The notes beneath the pieces are model-generated. The model did not search any database. It was not told the origin of the DNA and saw only the letters and a program-made list of their open reading frames with translations. A stretch of DNA of 64,000 bases from Kingdonia uniflora (Eukaryota; Streptophyta; Magnoliopsida; Ranunculales; Circaeasteraceae): assembly GCA_014058105.1 (NCBI GenBank), contig JACGCM010001747.1, forward strand, positions 2,976,001-3,040,000, read 5' to 3'. Both the position numbers and the translations under genes were made by a program. Of this stretch, positions 33,000 to 43,989 are shown piece after piece. The number at the start of each line of letters is the position of its first letter. Within the stretch, counting starts at the first letter, position 1.

Positions 33000-34582
33000 T
33001 ATTGTTCATCCAACTGAGATCGTACTTCGACCTTAAGTTTTGAAGTAGTTTCACACAGTAGATGTCAAAAAATAAAATTTTCATTAGAAATGAGATGTAT
33101 GTATTGAGTGAATATCCTGAATTGAACTTGATATATTGTATTAGTGATGTGTAGGTCGAATTGGAGTCAGCTCATTTTCACGAAGATGAAATACGCCAAT
33201 GTAACCAAAAATCTACGGAGGAGTTTGATAGGATGAGAGAGACGAATGAAGACAGAGAAGATCAACATGTAAAGGTCCACTTCAAGTTTATTGAGGTAAC
33301 CCAAACTGCTGATGACCACACTCGGAAGATTGAGGAGAAGGATGCCGAAATTAGTAAAGGGCAAAAAGAGTTTGGAGATGAAAGAACATGTAGTGAAACT
33401 CAGATGCTAGAATGATGCGTTGATGGCAAAGAGTAGGGATGCTGACATGGCTCGATACCGTATACAGACACTAGAAAAATTAGAGGAAGGGTTAAGTCGT
33501 TAGGTGGCCAGTCTGAAGGAAAAAATGATTAGCAAAATGAATGATCAGGAGTAAACTCGAGCTGATCTAGTGAGTACTAGAAACGAGCTGGAGCGATTAA
33601 AGATGAAAATGGTTGAGAAAGATAGCGAGCTGAAGAAAGCTCGAGATGACCTATCTACCTCTGACGTTACGGTTGAGCAGCTGAGTACAGCCTTACCTGC
33701 TAAAGATATAGAATTTCGGATGGTGCAATGAAAATGTGATGAGTTCAATGACAGGGTGGCATAATTGAATACCGAATTGGCGCAAGCCAATTCGTGTGCC
33801 AGAAATGCCAAAGTTGGGGAGCGCTCGAGGAAGAATAAAGGTGATGTTAAGGTCTCCCTTGTTCAAGGGGATGTAGTTAGCCTATCAGCTCGAATAAGAG
33901 AGCTGGAGGGAAATATAACTCGAACTCAAGGACATGTGCAAAGAGGAAATGAGCGGTTAAGGGAGTGCAAAAGTAAGTTAGACGCTGCTCTTACCAAGGA
34001 ACAAAGGTTAGAGCGAACTATCAGGGGTAAGGTGATTTTGATTAAGAAGCAAGATGAGTTATTTAAAAAGTCTCCAGCTGAGGAAGATTTAAATAGGGAG
34101 CTAAAGGAACTCCGTGCTCAGGTGGCGGATTTGAGGGAAATTAATCAGGCTAAATCAGCTAAAGCTGACAAGATGGTGGATGAAAATATCGCATTCATGG
34201 CTCAAATAAATAGTAAAATGGAATGGAAAAAAGAACGGTATAATAGGTTGCATAATCGCATTCAAATGGCGAGAGCAAATTTTTTGAAGGCAGTCATGCC
34301 CGAGGCATCGTGCTCAGAATTGATGATGGCGATGATCGCCTATTTTGTAGGGGAGGTAAAAAGACTTGAGTTAGAGAGAGATACCTTGCACGATTGTTTG
34401 TCAAAAAGGGGATTTATTTGCAAAGCTGATATAGATCGAGGAAATTATATGAACTCCATAGAAACGGAGTTAGGCTCTCGACCTGCTAAATTGGTAGAAC
34501 AGGTCTGGATTACTGTGACTGCTCAAGGTCGAGAATTTATGACTGGTCAACCTCCTGTTGTAGGGGAAAGCGTAACAGACCT
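33000..34582 (+). pseudogene. Tat-2 left arm: coiled-coil exon of the antisense gene
   Basis: After a short piece of intron, an acceptor (GTGTAG at 33149-33154) opens the exon at 33155, equal to the last exon at 28106 in Tat-1 and 45438 in the right arm. The 275-codon open piece 33765-34592 contains SARIRELEGNITRTQGHVQR and KRLELERDTLHDCLSKRG. It is a long Glu/Lys/Arg-rich coiled coil, with stops at about 33411, 33501, 33552 and 33729. It is joined to LTR sequence near 34582, inside PVVGESVTD; the last residues of the open frame are LTR-derived. The 5' exons of this copy are deleted between the minisatellite and the intron. Confidence 0.75.
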
Positions 34583-34777
34583 CTCGCATTGATCTAACCC
34601 AAATCGGGCTATTCCTGCTCGAACTACCTCTATGTCAGACTCACGCATTCTACACATGATATTAATAGTCAACATTGACACCTACTCTATGAGCTGATGA
34701 AGAACGCGAGTCGAACTCAAACAGAAAAACATGAACAAGTCAAAGATACCTGTCTCTCACAAACTCAACAGTTTCTT
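34583..34777 (+). repeat. Tat-2 right arm: truncated 5' LTR
   Basis: Matches LTR positions from just after TGTAGGGGCC through about one third of the LTR (GATCTAACCC to CTCAACAGTTTC). The first ~18 bases and the last two thirds, with the primer-binding site, are missing. Confidence 0.8.
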
Positions 34778-35039
34778 AATAAGCTTTGTAAAACACTCAC
34801 CAAGCTTCTCCAATTAGAGATCACAATCAATTGCCAGAAACCTCCCATTTTTCTGTGCGGGAAAGGTTGGGACCTCGAGAAGCCACCAGCAAAGCTATTT
34901 CCAAAATATTTAGCACGAACCTCAGCCTTCCATTCATTTGGGTGGTGAAGTTCAGTCTAAGATTAGCCGAGGTCACTGAATTTCCATACGTCAGGAGGAA
35001 GAACAACGACCTAAACTTTGAGTTCCAGCACGTGATCAT
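34778..35039 (+). other. Tat-2 leader before gag
   Basis: No start or motif is recognised. By position this is the remaining untranslated leader after the deletion that removed the LTR end and primer site. Confidence 0.5.
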
Positions 35040-36125
35040 TTGAGTGAAGGTACCGGTACTCACAATCCTCAACCTCCTCATCAAGCCACGCAACTGATAC
35101 GCCAATATGTTACACAAGAGCGTATGGATCAACATATTAAGGAGTTTATCGAAGCACAAGTTCTGGGCACTACAAACCACCTTACCAAGTTACAAGGAAG
35201 TCCAATTTCCAAAGAACTACTCGATATGGAAATACCGAAAGGTTTTTACACTCCGAAAATTTGCAAATACAAGGGCACCGATCCAAAGGAGCACGTTCAA
35301 TAATACCGTGATTCATTGGGGCTGTATTCCAATCTCAACTACATCCTCTGCCGTTTGTTCGCAACAAGTCTACAGAAGCAACCACTCCGGTGGTTAGACT
35401 CTTTACCTGAAGACTCCTTACACACATTCGACCAGCTACATAAACAATTCATCAAGACTTATGCTCACAACAAAGACAAAGAAGATAATTTATATTATAT
35501 TATCAGTCTTAAACAGTCACACAAAGAGAAGCTCGAGGCTTTTGCGAAGAAGCTTTTGGAGCTCGCGCATAAAGTAAACGACCTTGATAAGAAAACAGTT
35601 GTTACTACTTTCACCAACGCGCCCCAGCTCGATTGCAAGGCCAAATAACACCTCTTCCTCAACAAGCCTACGACCTTGGAAGATATGATCACCAAGGTCA
35701 ATAGTTATGTCAGCCTGGAAAGGATGATGTCCGAAAGGCATAAATCTACTAAATCTGTCCTAACCACGACAGGTCCATCTACAAATTAAAGCACTAAACC
35801 AAAAAAGGATCAGGGTGATCAAAAGCACTCCAAGGGAAATACTGGCAAGCCTTAGAAAGGCGGTTTGCTACCCAAACCGGTCCTCCCAAGGATGAATGTT
35901 TGAATCTCCACAATTTTTCCAATCCTCTCCAAGGATAAGCTCTACCGTCTCTCTCCACCATTGGAACCAATCGAGAACCGCCCGTACTGCATGCATCATA
36001 AGGTAAACCATCATTCTACTGACAATTTCTATGCTTGACAGAGGTTGCTGGAATACATTTTCAAATAGGGGCGAATGTTCGAATAGATTATCAACCTGGA
36101 ATCATACAAGGATGGCAGCTATAAG
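35040..36125 (+). pseudogene. Tat-2 gag remnant
   Basis: Translation from about 35055 shows VTQERMDQHIKEFIEAQVL, then the retrotransposon gag core: GLYSNLNYILCRLF, PLRWLDSLPEDSLHTFDQLH, FIKTYAHNK and LISLKQ-like blocks. Later KPTTLEDMITKVNSYVSLER and a CMHHKVNHHSTDNF segment (in place of the Cys/His C-terminal motif of Tat gags) follow, reaching QRLLEYIFK. Stops at about 35301, 35646, 35787, 35853, 35910 and 36039 break it. Gag would assemble the particle. Confidence 0.8.
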
Positions 36126-36780
36126 ATGCAGTTTGATGTCATCGAGGTCGATGATCAAGCTGAGAAGAAACATCTCTACCATATGGACCCCACCAACATG
36201 ATTAAAATCCATCAAATCACCAACTCTTGTCGATTTAAGCATTGGAGACTATCAAAATACTGTGATCTTACACCTCAAGACAAAGAAGCCAAGCTTCTGC
36301 CTGAGTCGAGCAATCGCCGGCTTGGGATCTCATTCAAAGATTGCGACATTAGCCATGTAAAATTTTCACATCATAATATATTAGTCGTAATGCTCAAGAT
36401 GAAGAAGTTTTACATGCACACAATGATGATCGATACTGGAAGCGGTATTGAGATTCTCTTTTAGAATACTATCGACCTAATGGGATTGGTCGATCAAGTT
36501 ATTCTAATTGATACCGATATCAGTGGATTTAATAATTTTAAAGAAGAGCGATTAGGAAAGATCATCTTACCTATTACCGTAGGACCAACCACCATCGACG
36601 TCATCTTCAACATAATCAATGCTAAATCTCGCTATCTCGAGATTATGGGTTGCTGTTGGATTTACAACATGAAAGCAACCACTTCCACCTATCATCGAGC
36701 ACTCTGATTCAAACACAATGATAGTATCTATGAAATCAAGGGTAGTCAAAAGCTTTCTCGATCTTGCAAAAATAACGTTT
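36126..36780 (+). pseudogene. Tat-2 protease
   Basis: The frame 36126-36464 ends in MMIDTGSGIEILF, a retropepsin active site (DTGS) with the preceding NILVVMLKMKKFYMHT strand. It continues at 36480 with LPITVGPTTIDVIFNII, the downstream flap/substrate-side block conserved in Tat elements (usual LPVTVGP). The active-site Asp is intact; stops at about 36462 and 36708 disrupt it. Confidence 0.8.
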
Positions 36781-36839
36781 CAACAATTCTAGATACCTCA
36801 GACAGATACGTTACATAGCAATTATAGAAAACTGGTCAC

Positions 36840-38410
36840 CTTGATGATCAGCCTTTAACAGAAGAGCCTATAAAATACATCAATATCGATGGACCTAGCA
36901 GAGGTACTTACATCGATACTAAGTTTGTTCAACACGATAAGGATACTCTCATTCAGTTCTTACGACTTAATCGAGATATTTTGGGGTGGACTTTCGATGA
37001 GATTCCTGGGATCGATCTGGCCAAGGCATGTCATAAGTTGGCCATCAACATCAACGCCACGGCGGTCAAACATAAACAGCAACGATTATCACCTCAACTT
37101 TGAGATGAAGTTAACATGGAGATTAAGAAATTGATCAAAGTGGGAATCATTTGAGAAGCCAAATATCCAGATTGGATACCCAACATCGTCGTTATCCCAA
37201 AGAAGAATGGAAAAGTCTTAGTTTGTGTAAATTTCATAGATCTAAACCAACATACTTCAAAGGATAGTTTCCCTTTTCCTAACATTCATCAAATCCTTGA
37301 TTCCACAGCAGGTCATGAACTGCTATTTATGATGGACACTGCTTCTGGATATAATCAGATTCCACTCTTCGAAGAAGATCAAGAAAAGACCGCTTTCATC
37401 ACTGAAAGAAGACTTTACTGCTACAAAGTCATGCTCTTCAGACCCAAAAATACAGGCGCAACTTATCAATGGTTGATGACTACTATGTTGAAAGCACATC
37501 TTGGGAAAATCCTAGAAGTTTATATTGACGATCTCTTGTGCAAGAGCATACAGTCAGCCAACCACATTACAAATCTTAACACAATATTCAACATTCTTCG
37601 ATCTTACAAGATGCGTCTCAATCCTGATAAGTGTCAATTCATAGTATATTCAAGTCAATTTCTCGGTCATCTCATCAGCAAGAAAGGGAATGAGGCCAAT
37701 CCAGATCAGATTCGGGCTCTCCTCAATATGCCATCTCCAAAGACGATAAAAGGCGTATAGAAACTTGCCGGCATGATTGTCGCTATCAGCGGATTTGTTT
37801 CAAAATCTTTAGACCACTGTCATTGGTTGTTCCTACTACTCCGCAGTTGTACCAAACGAGGAAAAGTTTTGCCAAATGCAGAGGTCCAATGGATATCAGA
37901 GTGTAAAATAGCTTTTCAGGATCTCAAAACTTATTAGGAGAGGTCTCCCATAATGAGCATCCTAATAGGTAATGAGGAATTGATTATCTAACTAGAAGTA
38001 ATAGTTACTTTAATCAGCTCAGTTCTCATCAGACTTGAATGGAAAATTGTGAAACCAGTCTACTTCATCAGTAAAACCCTCACTCCAATGGAAATGAGAT
38101 ATTCTAAAATCAAGAGACTTCTTCTAACTCTTGTTTACAGTTAACAGAAACTCAAGCACTACTTCCAAGCTCATTCAGTCAAAGTCAGAATAAACTACGC
38201 ACTTCGTGAGGTTCTATCCAAAAAATAAAAATCAAGGAAATTGCAACAATAATCAGTCTGTTTGGGAGAACATGATATCAAGTTTGAACAACGTCATTTT
38301 AAAAAGGGTCAGGCCGTTGCCAATTTTTTTGCAAATTTTCCAGTGAAAGATCCCGAGTGGAAGGAACACGATCCTGACCTTGTAGAGGAAATTATTGAAA
38401 ATCCACCCCC
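36840..38410 (+). pseudogene. Tat-2 reverse transcriptase and RNase H
   Basis: RT motifs in order: RDIFGWTFDEIPGID, WIPNIVVIPKKNGKVLVCVN, MMDTASGYNQIPL, ATYQWLMTTMLKAHLGKI, YIDDLLCKS (YIDD box intact), LNPDKCQFIV and FLGHLISKKG. A stop at 37758 precedes the connection and RNase H, which lacks a clear first Asp but keeps KPVYFISKTLTPMEMRYSKI, LKHYFQAHSVKV and NYALREVLSKK. About ten stops are spread along the region. It is homologous to Tat-3 (54445-55435 and 61242-61660). Confidence 0.88.
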
Positions 38411-38774
38411 TAAAGCATTTGACAAGCGAGCTTAATGGATTACAAGGAAAGGGTGGAGACTTCTTATTGAGGGATCAGCAGGACCCACAGGGTCAGGAAT
38501 TGGAATCGGATTAATTACCTCTTCCAACAATAAAATTGAGAAATCAATCCGCTTAGATTTTGAAGCTTCTAACAGAATTCCATCATCCAGTCAAACATCA
38601 CCAGCTAACTGATGAAGAAAATGAGTTTGAATTGGCCTGCAGCCTCAATTAGATCGATGAGACCAGGAAATGCGCCATTGCAAACCTAGGTCGATATCAC
38701 CATATACTGGCCAGTTTATACAATAGACGAGTAAGAAGCCATAATTTTCCAATCAACGATCTCGTCCTCCTATA
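38411..38774 (+). pseudogene. Tat-2 second RNase H start fused to integrase end by a deletion
   Basis: The sequence follows Tat-1 24440-24560 through RLDFEAS and then jumps, near 38575, to sequence matching Tat-1 from about 25820 (CATCATCCAGTCAAA). About 1.25 kb, holding most of the second RNase H and the whole integrase core, is deleted relative to Tat-1. The element therefore lacks a catalytic integrase. Confidence 0.8.
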
Positions 38775-38779
38775 CTCCG
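38775..38779 (+). repeat. Target-site duplication, left copy (CTCCG), of element D
   Basis: CTCCG precedes the D LTR; CTCTG follows it at 43211-43215. One difference is compatible with decay. Confidence 0.65.
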
Positions 38780-39470
38780 TGTAGTAACCTACTCGCAGTC
38801 TTCTACCCCATTCAAAAACACGAAGGCTACTTCAAAGCCTACTCAAATGTATCGAAGCCTATCCTACTCAAATGTATCAAAGCCTCGAAAACAAACTCCA
38901 CATCACATCAGAAACACTTCAACCATATCCGCACATGGTCAAAGTATGACAGGACAGACAGCCAGCTCACTAGACAAGACGGCGTAGTTGTTGGTCCTTG
39001 CAGCTACAGTGACAGTCTAACCACTGCTACAGTATCAAAGTACAGAGACAGACCCAACGACTTCTACAGTAACAGTTCTGACATTTCCGGCGCCCATACC
39101 CATTCCAGAATATCCAGATTGTACCCTTGTAATGTGACCTACCCTTGGTGACTCAGCTCTTCCTCTGATTCTATAAATATGAAGGATGGAGAACCAAGGG
39201 GAGGTTACAAAATCTCCCCTCAGAGCCTTTACAGTTTACCTTCGATCACTTTGTAAAACCCAGTACTCAAACCTTTGATTACTCATCAATAATATAAACT
39301 CTCTTAAAAATCCTCATCAGAGGTCGTAGAGCGCCACATTCGGGCCTCTACGCAAGTATATTGTCAGTAGATTATGTATACTATAGATTTCATGCTTGAA
39401 TCCTCTGATTAAGGTTAAACCCCATGGTATAAGAGTCGACTTCCCCTCTGCCTGAAGTTAGGCCCCTACA
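38780..39470 (+). repeat. Element D 5' LTR
   Basis: 691 bp with perfect TGTAG/CTACA ends. A CTATAAATATGAAGG promoter-like box lies near 39170. It matches 42520-43210 with scattered substitutions. Confidence 0.93.
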
Positions 39471-39472
39471 TT

Positions 39473-39485
39473 TGGCGCCGTCTGT
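39473..39485 (+). other. Element D primer-binding site
   Basis: TGGCGCCGTCTGT starts two bases after the LTR end, a wording common at this place in plant Ty3/gypsy elements. I do not assign the tRNA. Confidence 0.75.
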
Positions 39486-39775
39486 ACTTCCCACCTTACC
39501 AACCTACCTTTCTTTTTCTCCTCCTTTTTTTTTAACTTTAACAAATTATCCTCGATGGAACCCATCCTCTATTCTAGTTCTACCCATGCCGGCAACTCCA
39601 TCGACGGAGTGGCCACACGAAGGGTTTTACCAAATCCGTAGAACATAATGCAGCTGGTCTCATATAATAGGCCACGGCCTCTACCTTGTACAACTAATGT
39701 AAACACAAAATAATCAATACACAGTTTTTCCACCCCTACTTCATCTCCTATTTTCAATAAATTTCTTGGTTTACC

Positions 39776-41005
39776 TTAAGTATTATGTCAACCCTTCGAC
39801 CCGACTGATACATGGGGGCGACCTTGAGATTTTTCAAGCCTCCAATTTCGAGCAAACTCGAGGGGTAAGGATGGTTGAAAGACCAAACCCTTGAGAATGC
39901 ATTAGGCACGAATAATTATGCTTCATTGTGGCTTAGGCCTTCGAAGTCCAGTCGATTTCTTAATTTACCCTGGGTATCATGTCCACCCCCACCCTGACTG
40001 ATACTTGGGGGCGACAATGAAATTTTCAAGCTTCCAATTTTGAACAAACTCGGGGGGCAAGGATGGTCGACAGACCGGACCCTTGGGGATGCATTGGGGG
40101 TGAATATATATGCTACGATCAGGGTTAAAACCGCCGGAGTCCATTAGATTTATTGGTTTACCCCGAGTATCATGTCCACCCTCTCCCCGACTGATACTTG
40201 GGGGCGACCTTAAAATTTTCAAGCTTCCAACTTTGAGTAAACTCCGGGAGGGCAAGGATGGTCGACAGACCGGACCCTTGGGGATGTATTGGGGGTGAAC
40301 AGATATGTTTCGATCAGGTTTAAAACTGTCGGAGTCCAGTCGATTTCTTGATTTACCCTGGGTATCATGTCCACCCTCGCCCCGACTGATACTTGGGGGC
40401 GACCTTAAAATTTTCAAGCTTCCAATTTTGAGCAAACTCGGGGGGCAAGGATGGTCAACAGACCGGACCCTCGGGGATGCATTGGGGGTAAACAGATATG
40501 TTTCGATCAGGTTTAAAACTGTCGAAGTCCAGTCGATTTATTGATTTACCCTGGGTATCATGTCCACCCTCGCCCCGACTGATACTTGGGGGCGACCTTA
40601 AAATTTTCAAGCTTCCAATTTTGAGCAAACTCGGGGGGCAAGGATGGTCGACAGACCGGACCCACAGAGATACATTGGGGGTGAACAAATATGCTTCAAT
40701 CAGGTTTAAAGCCGTCGGAGTCCAGTCAATTTCTTGGTTTACCCCAGGTATCATGTCCACCCTCGCCCCGACTGATACTTGGGGGCGACCTGGAAATTTT
40801 TAGGCTTCCAACATTCGAGCAAACTCGAGGGGCACGAATGGTCAAAAGACCAGACCCTCGAGAATGTATTGGCAGTAAGCACGTCTTGCTTCGCTGTGGC
40901 TTAGGCCTTTGAAGTCAAGTCAATTTCCGGGTTTCTCCTAAGTGTCATGTCAACCTCGGCTCGACTGATACTCGGGGGCAACCTTGAAAATTTTCAAACT
41001 CCCAA
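39776..41005 (+). repeat. 194-bp tandem array in element D
   Basis: The landmark CTTGGGGGCGACCTT recurs near 39811, 40004, 40198, 40393, 40587, 40779 and 40972, giving a period of 192-195 bp and about six units. Inner units are nearly identical and the outer ones more diverged, as expected from unequal exchange. Both strands are open within it for about 60-150 codons, a side effect of the repeat, with no sign of a real protein. Confidence 0.93.
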
Positions 41006-41940
41006 CTTTTCACTTCACCAAGATCAGACTTCTACTTCAGCAGATCAGACTCCTACTTCGACAGATCAGACTCTAACTTTGACAGATCACACTTCTTACT
41101 TCACCAAGTTCAGACTTCTACTTCGACAAATCAAACTTTGACTTCGGCAGATCATACTTTTTACTTTACCAAGTTCAGACTGCTACTTCAGCAGATCAGA
41201 CTTCTACTTCGATAGATCAGACTTCGACTTCGAAAGATCAGACTTTTTATTTTACCAAGATCAGACTTCTACTTCAACAAATCAGACTTCTACTTCGACA
41301 GATCAGACTTCAACTTTGATAGATTACACTTTTCACTTCACAAAGTTCAGACTTCTACTTCCAAAGATCAGACTTCTACTTCGACAGACCAGACTTTAAC
41401 TTCGGCAGATCGCACTTTTCATTTCACCAAGTTCATACTTCTACTTCAACCTATCAGACTTCTACTTCGACAGATTAGACTTTGACTTTGACAGATCACA
41501 CTTTTTACTTTACCAAGTTCAGACTTCTACTTCCACAGATCAGACTTCTACTTCAACGGATCAGACTTCGACTTCAATAGATCACACTTTTTATTTCACC
41601 AAGTTTAGACTTCTAGTTTGGCAGATCAGACTTCGAATTCAACAGATCACACTTTTCATTTCACCAAGATCAGACTTCTACTTTGACAGATCAGACTTCG
41701 ACATTGACAGATCACACTTTTTACTTCACCAAGTTCAGACTTCTACTTCAACAAATCAGACTTCAACTCTGACAGATCAACTTTGACTTCGACAGATCAC
41801 ACTTTTCACTTCACCAAGTTCAGACTTCTACTTCGGCAAATCAGACTTCTACTTTGGCATATCAGACTTTGACTTTAACAGATCACACTTTTTACTTCAC
41901 CAAGTTCAGACTTCTACTTCAACAGATTAAAATAGTACTT
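41005..41940 (+). repeat. 21-bp minisatellite with higher-order pattern in element D
   Basis: The unit is close to GATCAGACTTCTACTTCGAC plus A. Every three to five units it is interrupted by TTTTTACTTCACCAAGTTC, giving a higher-order period of about 85-110 bp repeated roughly nine times. A 21-bp period keeps one frame open in places (DQTSTST-type repeats), but it is broken often. Confidence 0.9.
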
Positions 41941-42245
41941 TGAGTGCTCAGACTTCGACTTCGACATACTTCGACAATTCATAATTTTACATCTACACGG
42001 ATCAGAATATTATTTCAGCAGGTCAGATCCTCTACTTCGACAGTTCAAACATGGCATTCTGACAATTCAAAATTGTACCTCGAGTGTTCAGAATTCTACT
42101 TACACACAGTACTAAAAAACAATTCGACAGTTATATTACCAACCCCCAATTTCATTCAAAATAAGTCAAAACAGTACAATTTAAACAAAAAATACAAATA
42201 CCCTTTTATACCTATCTAAACACTCAACAAACCAGCAATAATCCC

Positions 42246-42368
42246 CTATTTATCATCAGGACGATTTTCCTCACTCCTAGCCTCAGCAGCAGAATCCTTC
42301 TGCTCCACCATCTCTTTTGCAAATGATTCTAGCAAAAACAAATGGTGGCCGCAAAATGGACCCATCAT
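42246..42368 (-). CDS. Short antisense ORF before the D 3' LTR
   Basis: Minus-strand ORF of 40 codons starting MMGPFCGHH and ending EARSEENRPDDK. Its acidic/basic composition resembles a real protein tail. It lies where the Tat elements carry antisense genes and may be the last trace of one. No family is recognised. Confidence 0.3.
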   Translation of the reverse strand: MMGPFCGHHLFLLESFAKEMVEQKDSAAEARSEENRPDDK

Positions 42369-42507
42369 CTAAAGAACCCCCCACCAACATTTCTTTATTA
42401 CCCTCTTTTATTACCTCCCCAAAAACCAACAGTAAAATCGTTCAACTTCCAGCGCCAAGCAGTTGTCTTAGCAAATGCCTCTACACCTATTTTCAAGACC
42501 TTCGCTG

Positions 42508-42519
42508 AAAGGGGGAGAA
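42508..42519 (+). other. Element D polypurine tract
   Basis: AAAGGGGGAGAA directly abuts the 3' LTR, as required for plus-strand priming. Confidence 0.85.
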
Positions 42520-43210
42520 TGTAGTAGCCTACTCGCAGCCTTCTACCCCATTCAAACACTCGAAGGCTACTTCAAAGCCTACTCAAATGTATCGAAACCG
42601 ATCCTACTGGAATGTATCGAAGCCTCGATGACAAACTCCATATCTCATCATAAATACTTCGACCATATCCGCACATGGTCAAAGTATGATATGACAGACA
42701 GCCAGCTCACTAGACAAGACGGCGTAGTTGTTGGTCCTTGCAGCTACAGTAACAGTCCAACCACTGCTACAGTATCAAAGTACATAGACAGACCCAACAA
42801 CTTCTACAGTAACAGTTCTGACATTTTCGGCGCCCATACCCATTCTGGGATATCTGGAACGTACCCTTGTAATGTAACCTACCCTTGGTGACTTAGCCCT
42901 TCCTGTGATTCTATAAATAGGAGGCATGGAGAACCAATGGGAGGTTACAAAATCTCCCCTCAGAGCCTTTACAGTTTACCTTAGATCACTTTGCAAAACC
43001 CAGTACTCAAACCATAGATTACTCATCAGTAATATAAACTCTCTTAATAATCCTCATCAGAGGTCGTAGAGCACCACATTCGGGCCTCTACGCAAGTATA
43101 TTGTCAGTAAATTATGTATACTATAAATTTCATGCTTGAATCCTTTGATTAAGGATAAACCCCATGGTATAAGAGGCGACTTCCCCTCTGCCTGAAGTTA
43201 GGCCCCTACA
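42520..43210 (+). repeat. Element D 3' LTR
   Basis: 691 bp, equal in length to the 5' LTR, with the same TGTAG/CTACA ends, followed by the CTCTG flank. Confidence 0.93.
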
Positions 43211-43215
43211 CTCTG

Positions 43216-43975
43216 TACTTTTCAACCGAAGCCACTCAATATGGCTGCGATATTATACCGGTTAAAACAAGGATATATAATACTTGATTTGACCGACTCT
43301 ACTATATTCCAAGATTAAAATAAAGGTAATACTAGTTTTCAATCGAGGAACTCTACCAAACATAAGATAAAGCAAAGGTAAAACTAGTTTTTATCTCACT
43401 CAATATGGTTGGGACATTATACCGGCTAAAATAAAGATAACACTTTATTTGACCGACTCTACTATACTCCAAGATTAAAACAAAGGTAATACTAGTTTTT
43501 AGTCAAAGAACTCTACCAGATAAAAGATAAAGCAAAGGTAAAACTAGCTTTCATCTCACTCAATATGGCTGCGACATTATACCGGTTAAAGCAAGGATAA
43601 CATTTGATTTTACCGACTCTACTATTCTTCGAGATTAAAACAAAGGTAATACTAGTTTTCAATCGAGAAACTTTACCAGACATAAGATAAAGGAAAGGTA
43701 AAACTAGCTTTCATCTCACTTAATATGGTTGTAACATTCATACTCTGAGATTAAAACAAAGGTAATACTAGTTTTCAATCGTGGAACTCTACCAGATATA
43801 AGATAAAGCAAAGGTAAAACTAGCTTTCATCTCACTCAATATGGCTGTGACATTCATACTTTGTATTTAAAACGAAGGTAATACCAGTTTTTAATCAAAG
43901 AACTCTACCATACATTAGATAAAGTAAAGGTAAAACTAGCTTTCAACTTTCAATAGGTCTACGACAGATACTTTT
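43216..43975 (+). repeat. Tandem repeats downstream of pol in Tat-2
   Basis: About five to six units of 115-160 bp with the landmarks GGTAATACTAGTTTT and GGTAAAACTAGCTTTC, the same family as 26290-26650. They separate pol from the antisense gene. Confidence 0.88.
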
Positions 43976-43989
43976 TTTAGGTTATATAT

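Larger units (their letters stand above)
38780..43210 (+). mobile_element. Element D: non-autonomous LTR retrotransposon with tandem-repeat interior
   Basis: Two LTRs of exactly 691 bp (TGTAG...CTACA) enclose about 3 kb. A primer-site sequence, TGGCGCCGTCTGT (from 39473), follows the 5' LTR, and a polypurine tract, AAAGGGGGAGAA (42508-42519), precedes the 3' LTR. There is no gag or pol. The interior is mostly a 194-bp tandem array and a 21-bp minisatellite. It must have been mobilised by proteins of another element. It sits within Tat-2, between the integrase remnant and the tandem repeats. Confidence 0.92.

Noticed and set aside
33161..34592. Host SMC or myosin-like coiled-coil gene
   Set aside because: The same sequence occurs three times, always next to Tat-like pol repeats or LTRs, so it is element-borne.
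39977..40912. Overlapping ORFs of 60-150 codons on both strands
   Set aside because: They arise from the 194-bp tandem array, whose period keeps frames open; the translations repeat and overlap on both strands.
39776..41940. Regular repeats that might suggest a CRISPR array
   Set aside because: The 194-bp and 21-bp units are contiguous, with no unique spacers, and sit inside a plant LTR element.
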